From Perkinsus marinus ATCC 50983 (taxonomy: Eukaryota; Perkinsozoa; Perkinsida; Perkinsidae): a stretch of DNA of 64,000 nucleotides. The notes beneath the pieces are model-generated. The model did no database searches, was not told the DNA's origin, and saw only the letters and a program-made list of their open reading frames with translations. Made by a program: the position numbers and the translations under genes. Location: positions 7,402 to 71,401 of the forward strand of contig NW_003212688.1 of the NCBI RefSeq assembly GCF_000006405.1. Direction: 5' to 3'. Of this stretch, positions 11,564-23,856 are shown in pieces (position 1 is the stretch's first letter; each line of letters begins with the position of its first letter).

Positions 11564-12642
11564 CTTATGTACTATCGAGGTAGATTTGTTGTAGTAGCTA
11601 GGTCGCTGTACACACCGCCATTCTTATTTCTATCTGTTTTTTACTTTTCGGTAGTCGGTTGTTCTTCGTTTAGAGGTGTATCGCTCTACTTAGAATAGTT
11701 AGATGACAGTATTCGAACCAAACACGTTGAGGACCGTCAGGGTCCTTTTTGTGGTTTCTTCGGTTATGTCTCACAGTTGTTGGGTTGCTTCAGTATTGAA
11801 AGTTGCCGTATAAACATTAAAAGTTCGGGGAACGCGATTCTTCGAGATAGGAATATACTGCAAGGAGAAATGGTAGTGTTAGCAGAGGGGAGATGTTCAT
11901 CAGTTGCAAATGTTAAGAAAGAATATATCCAGCATTTGGGTGCTTTGTCTTGCACATGATACGAGTGCGGCAAAGGTTGGTTGTTTATGCATCCTAGCTT
12001 ATAAGGAGTCGTTCATGTACCGAGCTCAACTGTACCGAAATCACTGTGGTCTTCGAGTCGAAGATGAACACACAGTCGTAGCCGAAGTTGGTGGAATAGA
12101 CCGCATATAGGGACTATTGTCGTTTACCTTGTCATCCACTTTTTCCAAAATTCGTGGATAATCAGCATGGTTGTCACGAATCCTTGTGCAAGCTGGGTGT
12201 TGTGTGATGTTGTTCTCATGCTAATTTCGATTGCTTATATTACATTTTACGCTTGGGTGATCGAATCAACGTATCTGGACTCCCTGCTCCGACTTCCCCA
12301 AAACTCAGCACTCCTGATAGTACGGCTGAAGATGCTGATAAACTCATGAAGAATAGCACGTGACCATTTCTCATACGTCTTGGTTACGTCGAAGAGCCCT
12401 ATGACAACGCAACGGAGCCGGTCGCGAGGACAGGACGAGCAGTTGATGAAAACTCAAGGGTGACGTATAGGAGGTTGTGACGGGGCGCATGCAAACGGTT
12501 GGTGTATGCTCTCCTCCTCTATGGGTGGAGTATGAAAACTTTGCGCAAGAGACCACCTTTGCATGAAGGTATACCGATAGTTACGCACATATCGAAAACC
12601 GCCTCCCCAGTCGCTAACAACAAGGACCTGTGGAGAGAATGT
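11564..12642. other. interval without a supported gene
   Basis: Between the convergent perilipin-like and calpain genes. A plus ORF at 12167-12349 (60 codons) has one hydrophobic segment (WVLCDVVLMLISIAYITFYA) but no clear neighbouring exons. A minus ORF at 11764-11973 has no recognisable feature. Confidence 0.4.
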
Positions 12643-15597
12643 TTAATGAGAGCAATTCTCAAAGGCTCTCACGATCATAGCTTGGCCAGGGAGTATGAGG
12701 TCGCGAGTTGTGATGCGGACGTTTGATCCATCCCCTTCTGGTGCCCATCCACGTGAACTTGACAAGTTCACCGCATTCGACACGGTCGATTCGAAATAGA
12801 CGGCACGACTGATACCGGAGGAAAATGGCGGCGGGGCTGAACGGAGACAAACTGCTTACTTGGACATGTTGACCACGTAAATAGAATATCCAGCGTCATA
12901 GGTGGTATAGAGATAAAAACCATTGTTCGCTTCACAGTGGCCAGTTGCTGCTATATGAGACGCCAAGGCAGTCCTCTCCAGAGCAAAACCAGCCTGAATG
13001 GGAGGTGGGAGTGGCGACTACTGAACTACTCCGAACATCCTTACCCAGAGCTCTCGAACAATCACTGGTTTGGCACTGAAAACACCCAGTGTAAAGCCTT
13101 GCCGCTCATGGGTGGTGGCTCCGATACCCCGATGATTGAATGTCAAGACGACAACAAGAAAGCGAGTTTCCACATCGTTGGTCTCTCCCTGTGTGTGGGA
13201 ATACAGCCAAGTGTCCAGCTGAACTGTCGTTCGAGTACTCCTGAAGATTCGGCCTAGTATGACGATGAGGAGGACAATCCGAGTGCTCTCACTGACGGGA
13301 CCCACCTAGGCAAGCTTGCCACATATTCCAGTACGTTGGAATTAGGCGCCGGTCGACGCCTGAATAGAACTATACCAACATCGCTCGGAAAGGCGCTGTT
13401 GCTTGAGCTCCTATCAGAGCTCTGAAAGAGGACGCACATCTCAGCGTGACACTAATCTCCAGTTGGAAGTTGCAGTTACTTGAAAAACGGCCAAATTAGT
13501 CTGACTATTGGCAAATGAACTAATCTCGACTGCAGGTACAGCAGGATGAGAAAATACCCGAGGCATAAGCATCGTAGGAGTCCGGGCCTCTGACCATGAC
13601 TTCTCGTAAAGGCAGACCGTCACAGAGGAAAAGTATCTAAGACAACTACTCTAGTTTCGCTTCATCCAACGTGTGGCCACTCACCGCCGGAAGTCCGTTA
13701 GAGAGATCCAAAACGTCCCTCGGCCTGCCAACGGGCCATGTGTCAAGGAATGCAAGCCCCTCTGAAGTTCAGGTGTCCATTCTGGTGAGGTAGGGCCATA
13801 AGGACCTCCCCATACTCGTGACCCTAAGGAGCTCCTGTATGCAGCGGAACACCCTCAGCAGCCTACCCCAGGGATTCCTGAGCTTGAGCAACCGCAGGCC
13901 GTCGAGAGCCACAACCTGGTGGAGCATAGTGTGTATGAGTGACTACTACTACGGGCTCTGTACATTGAGTATGGAGTAGCAGTGCTCGCTGAATAACCCC
14001 ATAGCCTCGTACTCTTCCTTACTGACACCATCGACAAACCCACAGCTCGCACACATAATGTGTACCCCGTCATGGCTGACCAGAGAGCCTACGATAGGTA
14101 ATGATAGAGCATCCCTACGATGGGCATACCCCACAACACGTCATCGTCTTCCTGGATGATCCCACCATTGGTGCTGCCCTGCTGGTCAGCTTGCAGTCGG
14201 TAGACCGTACATGGCCACCCGGTGAGCATGGTCAGGCCTTCTGATGCAGTCCCTGGAACGGATTAGTTCATCACCAAGGAGGGGATGAATTCAACGCATA
14301 CCTGCTTCGATAGCTTCGTAGGAGCCGCTGAGCTTGGCATAAGCCTTCTCGAGGAGAGACACCCATAGCACTCGAGAGCTCCTGCCCGCAAAAACTCGGT
14401 GCCCAGGGGTGGTGGATAGGAAGTGGTCATCCACAACCACCAACCGCCATGCACTATTGGAATCACAGAGGCGGACTAGGTAGACTCCCACGGTGGACCT
14501 CTCAGTGGTATCCTGAGGTAGGTTATACTACCTGGGGAGACTAAGGTACCCACCTGGTACGGGAAAAGATCTTTGACGAGCTCTGGCCGTTGCTGACAGA
14601 GGGCCGCCAACGCTGACAGCATCCAGCAATCTCCGAGGGCTCCCTGTGAGCATGGAAGACTGCACTAGTCACAGCAAGATGTCCTCGTACCTGTAGGACG
14701 TCTTCAGGGACAGGACCAGTAGTAGGGTCGAAGAGGGTGTACCCTGGGCCAGGCCTCAACCACGGCAGTGCTGCAACCTAGGTGGATGCCATGGTAGAAA
14801 TGCGGCCAGGCTGAGTTACTTTGTCCCATCTGTTGTGAATATTGCTCACTGTGGTCGGCGGCTGTGAGTGAGGAGGATCCTTGAACAAGGAAAGTGGACC
14901 GGGAGGGAAGGCGTCATCAACGAAGGGCTGGTTCAGCTTGAGACACCTATCAATAATGTAAGTATCGACACCAACATAGACTGTCTCACATTTCCGTTAT
15001 AAACGATAGTCGTGATCTTGCCGCAGTTGCCGCATCCTCGGCTGATAAGATGGACCTTTTAGTGCCATCTTGCCCATCACCGGTGACCTCGAAGACCATG
15101 TAGTTGGGGTGAGGTGGGCCTCCTCCCCTTACCTCTCCACTACAGGGCCCACTCTCCACTGGTGTGAGGACCTTACACGCCTGACAGGTCACTACTGTCG
15201 CCGGCGGACGGCTTATTATAAACCTGTGAGTAGCACTAAAGACAGCCTATATAGCCGATAAGGAATACTCGAGCATCCTTTTGCAACCTCGACATGTCAT
15301 CCTCTCTTTAGGAGGACCATTACCACAGAACGAGCAGGAAGGCACGCTCACTGGATACCACTTATCGCACGTCACACAATACCATCGTACCACTCCCTGT
15401 CCACTATGTGGTCTCTGTGCCTGAGGGCGGGCCAAGGAACCACTACTGTGCTGAGTCTCCCCCACCTTCCTAGGCGTTTCGGCCTCTAGATATGCTGGGT
15501 TGGCTTCACTCTCACAACATTTACATATGAGTGCATCGGGTGAGTTCGAAAAGGTACACGATGGGCACTGCCATCGACCCGGCTTTAGACTCGCCAT
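12643..15597 (-). CDS. SOL-type calpain (CAPN15-like cysteine protease) with RanBP2 zinc finger
   Basis: About 15 exons join in frame from the ATG at 15597 to the TAA at 12645-12643. The N-terminus is a RanBP2-type zinc finger, W-x-C-x2-C-x10-C-x2-C (residues ~9-30), followed by further CxxC pairs (YCVTC, CSFC, CRGC). Next comes the papain-like calpain core: GALGDCWMLSALAALC carries the catalytic Cys, LWVSLLEKAYAKLSGSYEAI precedes the second half, GLFSEHCYSIL carries the His, and LRLLKLRNPWG the Asn. GRGTFWISLTDFRR closes the protease module, and a C-terminal SOL-homology-like region follows (FLVVVLTFNHRG, then QGFTLGVFSAKPVIV, then GFYLYTTYDAGYSIYVV). Zinc finger plus calpain core plus this tail is the layout of small-optic-lobe calpains. 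It is a predicted soluble, calcium-regulated endopeptidase. The usual GHAYS around the His is EHCYS here. Confidence 0.92.
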
Positions 15598-16013
15598 GGG
15601 GCCAGGAATGCATTACACTGAGAATGAGTACTTCATAGATAAGATTCAGTCTACCCCACTAGCAACACGTGTTTTGCGCTCATCGTCCCCCCTACTATAT
15701 GAACTCAACACTCCTATTATGTTGTGTTACTGGCGGCGGCCACAATCATCGACCGGCCAACATCATAAACCCCTACATGCAATGATAATTATTAATACCT
15801 GTCCAGGTGCCAACACCACCACCACCTGAGAGCGGAGCTCCAAATGGCATGAGGAACCCTAGAGAGGTATTTTGCATACGTAATGTAACGAGGTTTGCGA
15901 TAAATGGGACGAACCACTTGCTGCTGCTACACCGATGCGTGCAATAAAAACAAACTGCTAGATATCAACAAGTCAACCTTATTTCTTATCACTACTATTG
16001 TGATCTTCCTTCG
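15598..16013. other. intergenic, nothing supported
   Basis: Short spacer between two minus-strand genes. No ORF, repeat or RNA gene was recognised. Confidence 0.5.
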
Positions 16014-17462
16014 CTAATGGTATCTAAAGGTAGCAGGAAGATGCCTGCAATCCGGGGAACCGTTAACTACCACAATACTGTGTAGTTTCTTCCGCCACTG
16101 CTTGAGATCCGCATCGAACGCCCTCTTGCTGACCCTCTCATTAGGGTCAGGTGTAATGGGGTCCACCGCTGGATTGCGTTTCCTCGGTGTAACCTGATGT
16201 ACAGAGTCCATGAGCTCTGGCTGCATACTAGACCTACCGAAGCTCTATATGCTAAGTAGTTGTCAGTCATCTTGCCAATTTCAATCTGTCTGGCCCTCTG
16301 TTCGGCCCGTGCTCGCCACTGTTCTTCCGTAGCTGGGACCTCCGACCTATGGTCGCTATCTAGCCCCGTCGCAGCAAGTTAAATGACTCACAAAGGGGTC
16401 TTCGTTGTAGTACCACCAGTCGTCTTCCTCCTACGGGCCCTCAGAATAGGCCGATGCCGTCGTAGCTCAGTCTGAGGTGTCTGGAGGCAACTATTGAGGA
16501 TGACCAAGCGATAACAGTAGGCTTACTTTCACACTATCAATGACAACTTCTGCGTCGGGTACAAGATGACCATTACCGAAGATTGGATCGATACGGCCCC
16601 CAGCATTGGGATCCGGGAAGAATGACGGGCCCTTAGACACGTCCTAAAAAGAGAAAGCAACGGTCGACAGCAACAACTCCATGGTAAGAGGTTAAGTGCC
16701 ATACTTACTCTACGCCCACTATTCAACTTTCGGAACTTGCTGGCTGTCGTCACCTCTAACTCGCCATGGGCCAGCAGTGAGGTCAGACGTTTGCCTGTAA
16801 GACGTTTGCTGTCCTCCGACAGTCCTGATTAATACCACAAGTCTAGTGATGTTGTTCCACTCCTGACCTGGCAAATTGCTAAGGAAGTCGCCTCCTGTGA
16901 CACTCCCTTTAGAATCCTCTGGTATAACAATACGAGCGTTGGCCATTAAAAAGCCGAACCCAGCCGGCCTTAGACTCTCTTCCTCCTCCCCAGAAGTCGT
17001 CATAAGCCCTAACGACCAGCATCAATTCAAGCCTCAAGCCGGATGTCCACCTGCAACACCAAGGGCCAGCTTGCTGGCATCGGTCGGAGCCTCAATATAC
17101 GAGTCTTGTGCATCCAGAGGAGCTGCTGCTACCTTGGGGAAGGTTGTATTTCCCCTAACTACCGTCCTACGATTAATAGGTGGCACAGGCAGAGAGAAAC
17201 CTGAGAAGGAATCCAGTGCGGTCCGTGGAATAATTTGTTACTTACTGTCATCACTGCCGAAATCAGCCCAGCTGAGCCTCGATGGCTTCACGGCCTGTCT
17301 TCGTTCTGTCTTGGACACAGCTTGTGACGACTCCACATCTTTACCAAAGGAATCTTCTTCCAACGACATTTCCGCCCAGCTCAACTTCCTGGGGCAGCCG
17401 TCAGGTTCGGTGCTTGGGGGGACTACAGCCGTAGAGGAAGAGGACGCTGATGCAGATGACAT
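16014..17462 (-). CDS. SLBP: histone RNA hairpin-binding protein (SLBP)
   Basis: Exons read in frame from the ATG at 17462 to the TAG at 16016-16014. The C-terminal ~75 residues form the SLBP RNA-binding domain: QWRARAEQRARQIEIGKMTD with NYLAYRAS, then ITPDPNERVSKRAFDADLKQ and WRKKLHS. These match the family pattern (R-x2-Q-I-x-x-G-K-x-T-x-x-Y, T-P-(N/D)-x...S-(R/K)-R-x-(W/F)-D-x-x-(I/L)-x-x-W-R-x-x-L-H). SLBP binds the 3' stem-loop of replication-dependent histone mRNAs and directs their processing and translation. The N-terminal ~200 residues are disordered and carry two copies of a small motif, RKLSWAEM and SRLSWADF, about 45 residues apart. Exons separated by 40-60-nt introns include DPIFGNGHLVPDAEVVIDSV. 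The start could be further upstream. Confidence 0.87.
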
Positions 17463-18543
17463 GCTACTTCTATCCAATCAAGTTATCTAAGGACCCTTCA
17501 TATCCCCTGACCACACATTCCGACAGTCATCCCCAATATGAGCCCTATAAGATGGTGCAATGACACGCAGACAGGCGGAGCGGTGCACTGGTATCGCATA
17601 TGCAGAGTTACCGATTTGTATTAACATTGTACACATCTCAACCGTGACCGTTGAAGCACTAGAACACAAGATGAGGCATTACCACAGCGACTGCGCCTAA
17701 CGCATGTCGTAGTCAAGACCATAGAGAATGAAGGACCAGGAAGATACCCGAGGAGATGCAGTTATTATATCCGGCATCCTACTTGGTGGATGAGTCCACT
17801 ACTGAGAGGAACCTCAACAATAGGACTCATCTTGCACAGAACTTCCAGCTCCTCCTTCACCCAAATGAGCTTATATCAGCCCATTGCATCTCTCAGAGTG
17901 TTCATACAATTGTCCAAGTTGATTCCGAATGGGTGTAGACCGATGTGTATCAACCTGGCCTTCTCAGTATAGCTCTGATTACATCTCTCTGCACTTAAGC
18001 ATTGCTGCGAGCAGGTACCAACTATATACCTTTAGTTACCTGCTACTCCCGACATGTCAGGTTGGCCTAGATGGGAGGAGAACGAGGAGCATCATGCCAG
18101 TGTTGTCGATATTTATGAACCACTGCTCACCTAGGTCTAGATCCGGACGACTGGTCGGAATTAGACTCATTTCGACTTCGGTGAACCCCGTCTGAAAAGC
18201 GGTTACGCGAATAATGATACACAGTCCATACCATCCTTCTGACAGCCTGTCGATACCATCACGACTAGTAGAACTACCCACAGTGGGAGCAACTGCGGGG
18301 AATAAGACGGACAGTGATACATGAATGGAAACTCAATCCGCCGGTCATCTCAGATGTGAGTCGTAAATGTGCTACGAAAAGGATACAAGTCATGGCTGGC
18401 GAGGAAAAACGATAGAGAGCGGTATCCGGAGGCAAGCACTCCACCCATTGACAGATATAAATCACAACAAGCATCATTACGAAACTCCATCATGATGATG
18501 AGAACTCAATGCTGAGTTTTGAATTACAATGCCAACAATACGA
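17463..18543. other. interval with unassigned minus-strand exon-like ORFs
   Basis: Minus ORFs at 18057-18281 (containing LSEGWYGLCIIIRVTAFQTG) and 18274-18477 look partly protein-like and could belong to a small gene or an SLBP 5' exon. No consistent splice path was found. Confidence 0.3.
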
Positions 18544-20672
18544 CTACTCGTGAGACTTCAACGCTGACAGGTTACTCAGATTAGTGGTCCCACCGATCCC
18601 CGAGGTCGCGCCGTTGCCTCCGCCTCCTGCCACAAGCTGCTGCTGGAACAGAGAGAAAGAACTCACGCATCTGTATAAGGACTATTAGGATAGCGCACTG
18701 CGAAGGATACGTCTGACCTAAACTCCATATGGGGCAAGCGATTGAGGATATCCTCTGAACGCACTGTGGTATTGAGATCAGCAGAGAAGTAGTAGCTAAG
18801 GAGGGCAACAGGAGACGTAGAGCTTACAACGGGATATGTACAGTATCAGGGAGACCAATGGTATTTCCACAAGGTTAGCCTTCACAGACAATGCCACATC
18901 TTCACCTGGTGGAACCCCTATTGGAATGGTGGTGCCTGATGGAAGACGAAACGATTATCGATTTGGGGGAATATGGGGAAGATGATCACTCCAATGGAGA
19001 TTAACGCCAGATGGGAAGCATATGAACACTGGCGGCCTGTCGCTGTTCATAACAGTCTGCCATTGATGATGTGGTGGTCTTGATCTGCCTGGAGCAGCGC
19101 CGGACGGCACCGATACCGCACTAACCTGAATAAAACGCCTGCTGCAGGAATTGAACTGGAGACCTCCCTCCGACCTCCCATTGGAACTGAGCTGCCGGGA
19201 AGCGCTTAACACATAGCCTCTCAGCGAATGAGCTCTTAATGGGCAGACGCAGGTCGGCCGATTCATACACGATTCTGATACGGCCCTCGTCAGCTCTGTC
19301 AAGGCGCACTACCCAGGAGAAGAATTGACCTAATTGCACAAAATGCACCACAGTTATGTCTGAAACCGCCACTCCCGGTGCTTCTACCCTTAATGACCCG
19401 TACTGCTTCTCCCGACTCAGCAGCGCCTCCTGGAGTGTTGTCAGGAAGGAGGGCACGGAGACTAGGGATGTACCATTCATGAGCCGAAGCCGTAGACTCA
19501 GGAGGAGAATAGCCGGGCAGGGTCTGATGACACACCAAGGGACCAAGGAGAATACAGCCCACTATGGGTACATCGATCTCGGCAAACTTTCCTCGAACAG
19601 CTGTCGCAGCTTGCCTCCACTCCTGCCACCCTTTGCACTGCCTCAGAAGATCACAGATTGAGTCCAGACCAGCCCATTCCGTAACGAAGCGGACAACACC
19701 TATGGGAACAACTACACTGCTACACTCCCATCGTAGACAGACTCTCGCAGTCTAGATCAGTGGCAATAGCTTGAGAAGCCGGGCCAAGCACATGAGCCAT
19801 GACAAACTGGGACAGGTTGCCGTCCAATAACTTCCTCCTCAGAGTATCAGTGTGGAGTAGACGGGGCAACTGCTGACCAACATAAGCCGACACTTCTCGA
19901 GAGATGGAAGGTAAGGAGGCCAACGATGGATGTAGCAGAATCGATAGGCAACTGTAAGGACCATCGCCAAGCAGAGAGGTGAGGGTAGTAGCTACTACTA
20001 ATACTACTTATGCGGGTCGAGCTTTGGCAGTATGACCTGGGCCACCATATCCTCAGTCAAGGCTTCAATACCGAGGTTCCTTGCTTCAGCCAACACACTC
20101 AGTGTATCGGCAGCGGAGAGGGAAAGATGGTCACCGGCAAGACCACCAAAGTACATGAACCGTACCAGAGCCTTCATCACATTCAACCTATCAGGAGGAC
20201 TGCTGATCGACTACTGCCACCCCGTCCTACTTCTGATGTATTTCTAATTTATTAGTGGCTCGTGGTTGGCATAGCTGTTGCCGTAGGACTCCACCTAAAC
20301 CAATATGGTAACAGATTATACAATAAGAGACCAAACCCACTATGAGCCGCCAGGATCACTGAATGAGCCTTTATCTCTCCACTACCACCAGGATCGCTGG
20401 ATGTGCCTACATACCTTCTTCACGTTGGAAACGGGAGGCCAGAGCTCACAGACTATTGTGAAATCGGTGAGAATACGATCCTCGAACATCCTTCTCAAGT
20501 TCATCTGTAACAACTCGTTGCCATCTAGATTCTGCGTACCCTCCTCTCCAATGTGAACGAGTGTCCCACCACCACCACTGCAAATCGACTCGGCCTTATA
20601 GGATTTCACCGAATCAGGGCGGATCGAGGGCACGCTAGGGGACAGGATCATAGCCATAGAAAGTTGGCACAC
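18544..20672 (-). CDS. BTB/POZ-domain protein, multi-exon
   Basis: Around 20490-20250 (minus) the exons give a BTB start: LRRMFEDRILTDFTIVCELW, then IKAHSVILAAHSGVLRQQL after an intron. This is the classic D-x-T...H-x-x-I-L-A-A-x-S pattern. Exon 20186-20004 continues with LVRFMYFGGLAGDHLSLSAA and DTLSVLAEARNLGIEAL, the BTB C-terminal helices. A BACK-like helical region follows (LASLPSISREVSAYVGQQLP; FVMAHVLGPASQAI; VRFVTEWAGLDSICDLL), then beta-rich segments down to about 18550 (GQFFSWVVRLDRADEGRIRI; VPPGEDVALSVKANLVEIPL). BTB proteins usually dimerise and often act as Cullin-3 substrate adaptors. The 5' end is unresolved: upstream minus-strand sequence to about 21150 also reads as exon-like (VDGRLLVSLDYRGRLLLW) and could add an RCC1- or WD-like N-terminus. 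Confidence 0.7.
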
Positions 20673-21241
20673 ACCTGTCGTCCTTGCCCCGCAATCTAAT
20701 CATAACCCAACAGGTGTTAGCTGGAGTAACACATGTCGGGATTGCTCCTATCAGACCTGAACGTCTTCATTGCACGACTTGTACCGCTGCTGGTGGGACC
20801 AAATTCTTAAAGTTTTTACCCAAGCCCACGGAACCAGGTGACTATCGGGACATCGGAGCGCCGCTGGTCTAATTCCAATAATGGCAGTCGACCGAAGATC
20901 CGTTCTGTATGCCAGAGGAGGAGCCTGCCCCGATAATCCAGGGACACCAGGAGTCTACCATCTACCCATTTACTGCCCTAATGGAGCTGCAAATTACGAA
21001 GATCTTGCCCATATGCACGACAGGCTCCAATTCCAGTTTAGGGATTGCCATCAAGCCATCACCGCGCCACGAAATTACCATCAGCATCATCGGGACGCGG
21101 CTGCTCTTGATTCCCAAGCTGTACTGGTTTCGGTGGATGGAGCTTGAGACGCGGCATTATACTCGGAATAAGTAGGAACTAGCAGGCAGGAGGGACTAAA
21201 GAATAGTCCCGGCCAACACAAGGCTGAACATACTGGAAAGG

Positions 21242-23386
21242 CTAACAATCATGGCGCATGCTCCCTCCAATCTTCCCTAGTAGTGTACGGCAGAGCACTC
21301 CCTTGAAGGCCTGGAAAGCCTTGTCTCGGTTCCTGATGGAAAAGCGATACAAACCCTCACGCCCAGATCAAGCCGACCTCAACTCACACCGGCTCATCAA
21401 GACACCGGCAGGATGGAGACGTATTCTATGGCGGGCTATGGCTGCTTCCCCTCGTTGTCGTAGGGAGGGGATCCAATGGTAGTGCTCAAGATAAGGACCC
21501 AAGGACCGTCCCAAACCACTACTCTCCGGGGGTATATCCTCCAATATGCGTACAAGGAATGATTGTTCCTTCCTAATACCACCAAATAATAGGCGAGGAT
21601 GGACACCCAGAACACGGCCAAGGTAAGAGAGGTCTTTACGGAACCTCAGACAGCAATAAATACGTAGAGCCCATAGAGGCTCCCACAACTCTTCGTTAAC
21701 TTCATTCAACTTCCCAAGCAATTCCTCAACAGTCGACAATATCGCCCTGTCCAGGCCCTTGAGGTCCTCCCATCGAGGTCCCACTTTGTCGGCGTCCGCT
21801 ACCTTAGGACGTAGTAAATAAGCATTCCTAATCCGTCGTGGACAGGCCTCTGTGAAGTCACATGCAGAGTCATTGAGAGCCGGAAGATTGCCGAGGAGAC
21901 AAACGAGCATCCTCCTAGCAAAAGCCTGGAACTCACCTTCCGAGACCGCTTTATGGACTTCCGATATGCTCCCAATCCTGGACGGCTGAGTTACGACACA
22001 CACCACCTCCCTATCCTTCACGACAGGTACTCTCCAAAGCCTCTGCAAATAAGACAATGCTAAGCCATTATCCCGAACCGCCGCGTAGGCCCGACTTGGG
22101 GACAAGCGGAAGGCTCTGATGACACTGCGAGGCAATATATCCTCCTCCAGCGTTCCAGTTTTGAGGGTAGTGAACACATCGCACAGCGATATCGGGACTT
22201 CCCAAGTCTCTACTTGGCTGCCGTGTTCAATACAGATGCCCATTCGATAGGGATATATTCGAGCCCCACGTTGAAAGTCCAAGTCCAAAGTGTATAACTC
22301 ACAGGAGATGGCGTCGATTACTGCTATGTGCCCTGGACGAGAGGTCGATAGAATGGCACTCATATGACCAGGGAACCATGCAAGGCTAGCTATGGGGTGG
22401 ATAAGGGAGATGTGGCGTACGAAGGGAACATCATGGAATACTATGAAGGTATCGAAATCGACGATCGTGACTACACCATTGGCCGCAACGACAACCTGAT
22501 GATCCCGAACAGCAACGTCATCGACCACTTCTCTCACACAACCCTCTATGACGTGCACTAGAGGAGCCAACAAGTCGACACCATTGAGAGTTACCACTAG
22601 GCAACCGGATTCCACCGTGATGACTGCAACTTCAGAGCACCTCCCACAGACTCTTTGGGAGGAGTGGTACACTCGGGAATCCTTGCAGTAATACATTGAA
22701 CCGCCACCGGGCTTTGCGCATGCGTGCAAGGCAAGTTGGATACCACACTTTGGCGAAATCCCACCTTGAGCACGGCTCAACTTGGGTTCCAATGATACCG
22801 ATTCCTTTGATGCCAGACATCCCGCAATCGTAAAGACGTCCATACTTCCGCCCTGACTTGTACGTACCACTCCTCCCTGCAAAATAGCTACCTCCTCTTC
22901 AATCGAGCACCATGCCTCTAAGCCAATACCCATGGCTCTATCGTCATGCCCCATGCACAGCTTCCCTACACAGGAGACGGAGTTGCCTGATCCCACCAGA
23001 CGGCTCGGCGGCTTCCACAGCCAAGACGGTAATTCACATAGCCCATACTTCGATCTGTACACGGCCACTGAGGAGTCTCCTTCCTTATCGATCGAAAGCA
23101 GTAGTACGTCACCATTAGCAGCAGAATAGAGAGGCACGGCTAAGAGGTCTTGGAGAGAGGTCCTCCCGGCCCGAGACCAGAGGACTCCTACGTCCTCTGC
23201 AGGCTCTTCAACTCTCCTTAGTACAGGCCGGATCACTGGCGATTCGTCAGGGCAAACATCTACACTCCTAGATGAGGACTGCATACAACAACAAACTGGA
23301 ATCAGGAAATCCAGAGGCACCAACGTAATAGGCAGTGATGAAAGAGACTTAGTGCATCCAGCGTTGGGAAGTACGCCACCCCGCAT
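21242..23386 (-). CDS. large protein with beta-propeller-like repeats, family unknown
   Basis: One 670-codon exon plus a short last exon. A donor inside the codon for R in VLMSR joins across about 55 nt to NRDKAFQAFKGVL, ending at the TAG at 21244-21242. The protein alternates short beta-like strands (NGDVLLLSID; EVAVITVESGCLVV; HQVVVAANGVVTIVDFDTFI; IASLAWFPGHMSAILSTS; HIAVIDAISCELYTLDL), as in WD40-like propellers. The last ~200 residues are helical (LDRAILSTVEELLGKLNEVN; LWEPLWALRIYCCLRF). This propeller-plus-helices layout occurs in vesicle-coat, tethering and RNA polymerase I factors, but I cannot assign it. The ATG at 23386 is possible, but a good acceptor (GATTGTAG) lies just upstream, so the gene may continue beyond the mobile element at 23411-24426. 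Confidence 0.7.
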
Positions 23387-23410
23387 CGCTCCGCTACAAT
23401 CAAACGATCA

Positions 23411-23433
23411 GGGGCCCATTTCACAAGCGTCCT
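23411..23433 (+). repeat. left terminal inverted repeat
   Basis: Perfect 23-bp match to the complement of 24404-24426. Confidence 0.9.
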
Positions 23434-23624
23434 TAGATTAGGACGTCTTTACGTATAGGATTTTAACCTTAGGACGTCCTTACCTAACTAAGGCTATTTC
23501 ACAAGATTTTCCTAACCTAACGTTAGGATCCTATACTTAAAGACGTCCTTACCTAACGTAAGGATGTGCTATCTGAGGATATTAGGAATCCTTACGGCAA
23601 TTAAAAACAACGTAAAATGTTATA

Positions 23625-23700
23625 TAACCGCGATTCGAACCAGGATCTGCCAAACACCTAACACAAACTTTACCACTCCACCAATTTATACTTACTTCTA
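23625..23700 (-). other. tRNA-like sequence (A-box/B-box) inside the DNA element
   Basis: On the minus strand a TGGTGGAGTGGTAAAG stretch resembles a pol III A box, and GGTTCGAATCG 40 nt later resembles a B box. Stems are poorly paired, so this is at best a degraded tRNA or tRNA-derived insert. A second TTCGAACC-type B-box-like motif lies near 24117. Confidence 0.35.
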
Positions 23701-23856
23701 ACGAAATACGAATCGGTTCATCGAAGCATGGACCACAAAGGTAGTGCCTCAAGGCGCCATTCAGCAGATTTAACAGATATAACCACTTTTATTAACAACT
23801 GATACGCGTAATGGATCTTGACGAAGCGGAACTAGGAGATACGAAAGAGGGCACTC

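Noticed and set aside
18955-19010. In-frame TAA between two good BTB-gene segments, suggesting readthrough
   Set aside because: A 52-nt intron beginning at GTGATC and ending at CATCAG spans the stop and joins the segments in frame.
19121-19546. 141-codon minus ORF read as a stand-alone gene
   Set aside because: Its frame and content continue the BTB gene downstream of the BACK-like region, so it was merged into that gene.
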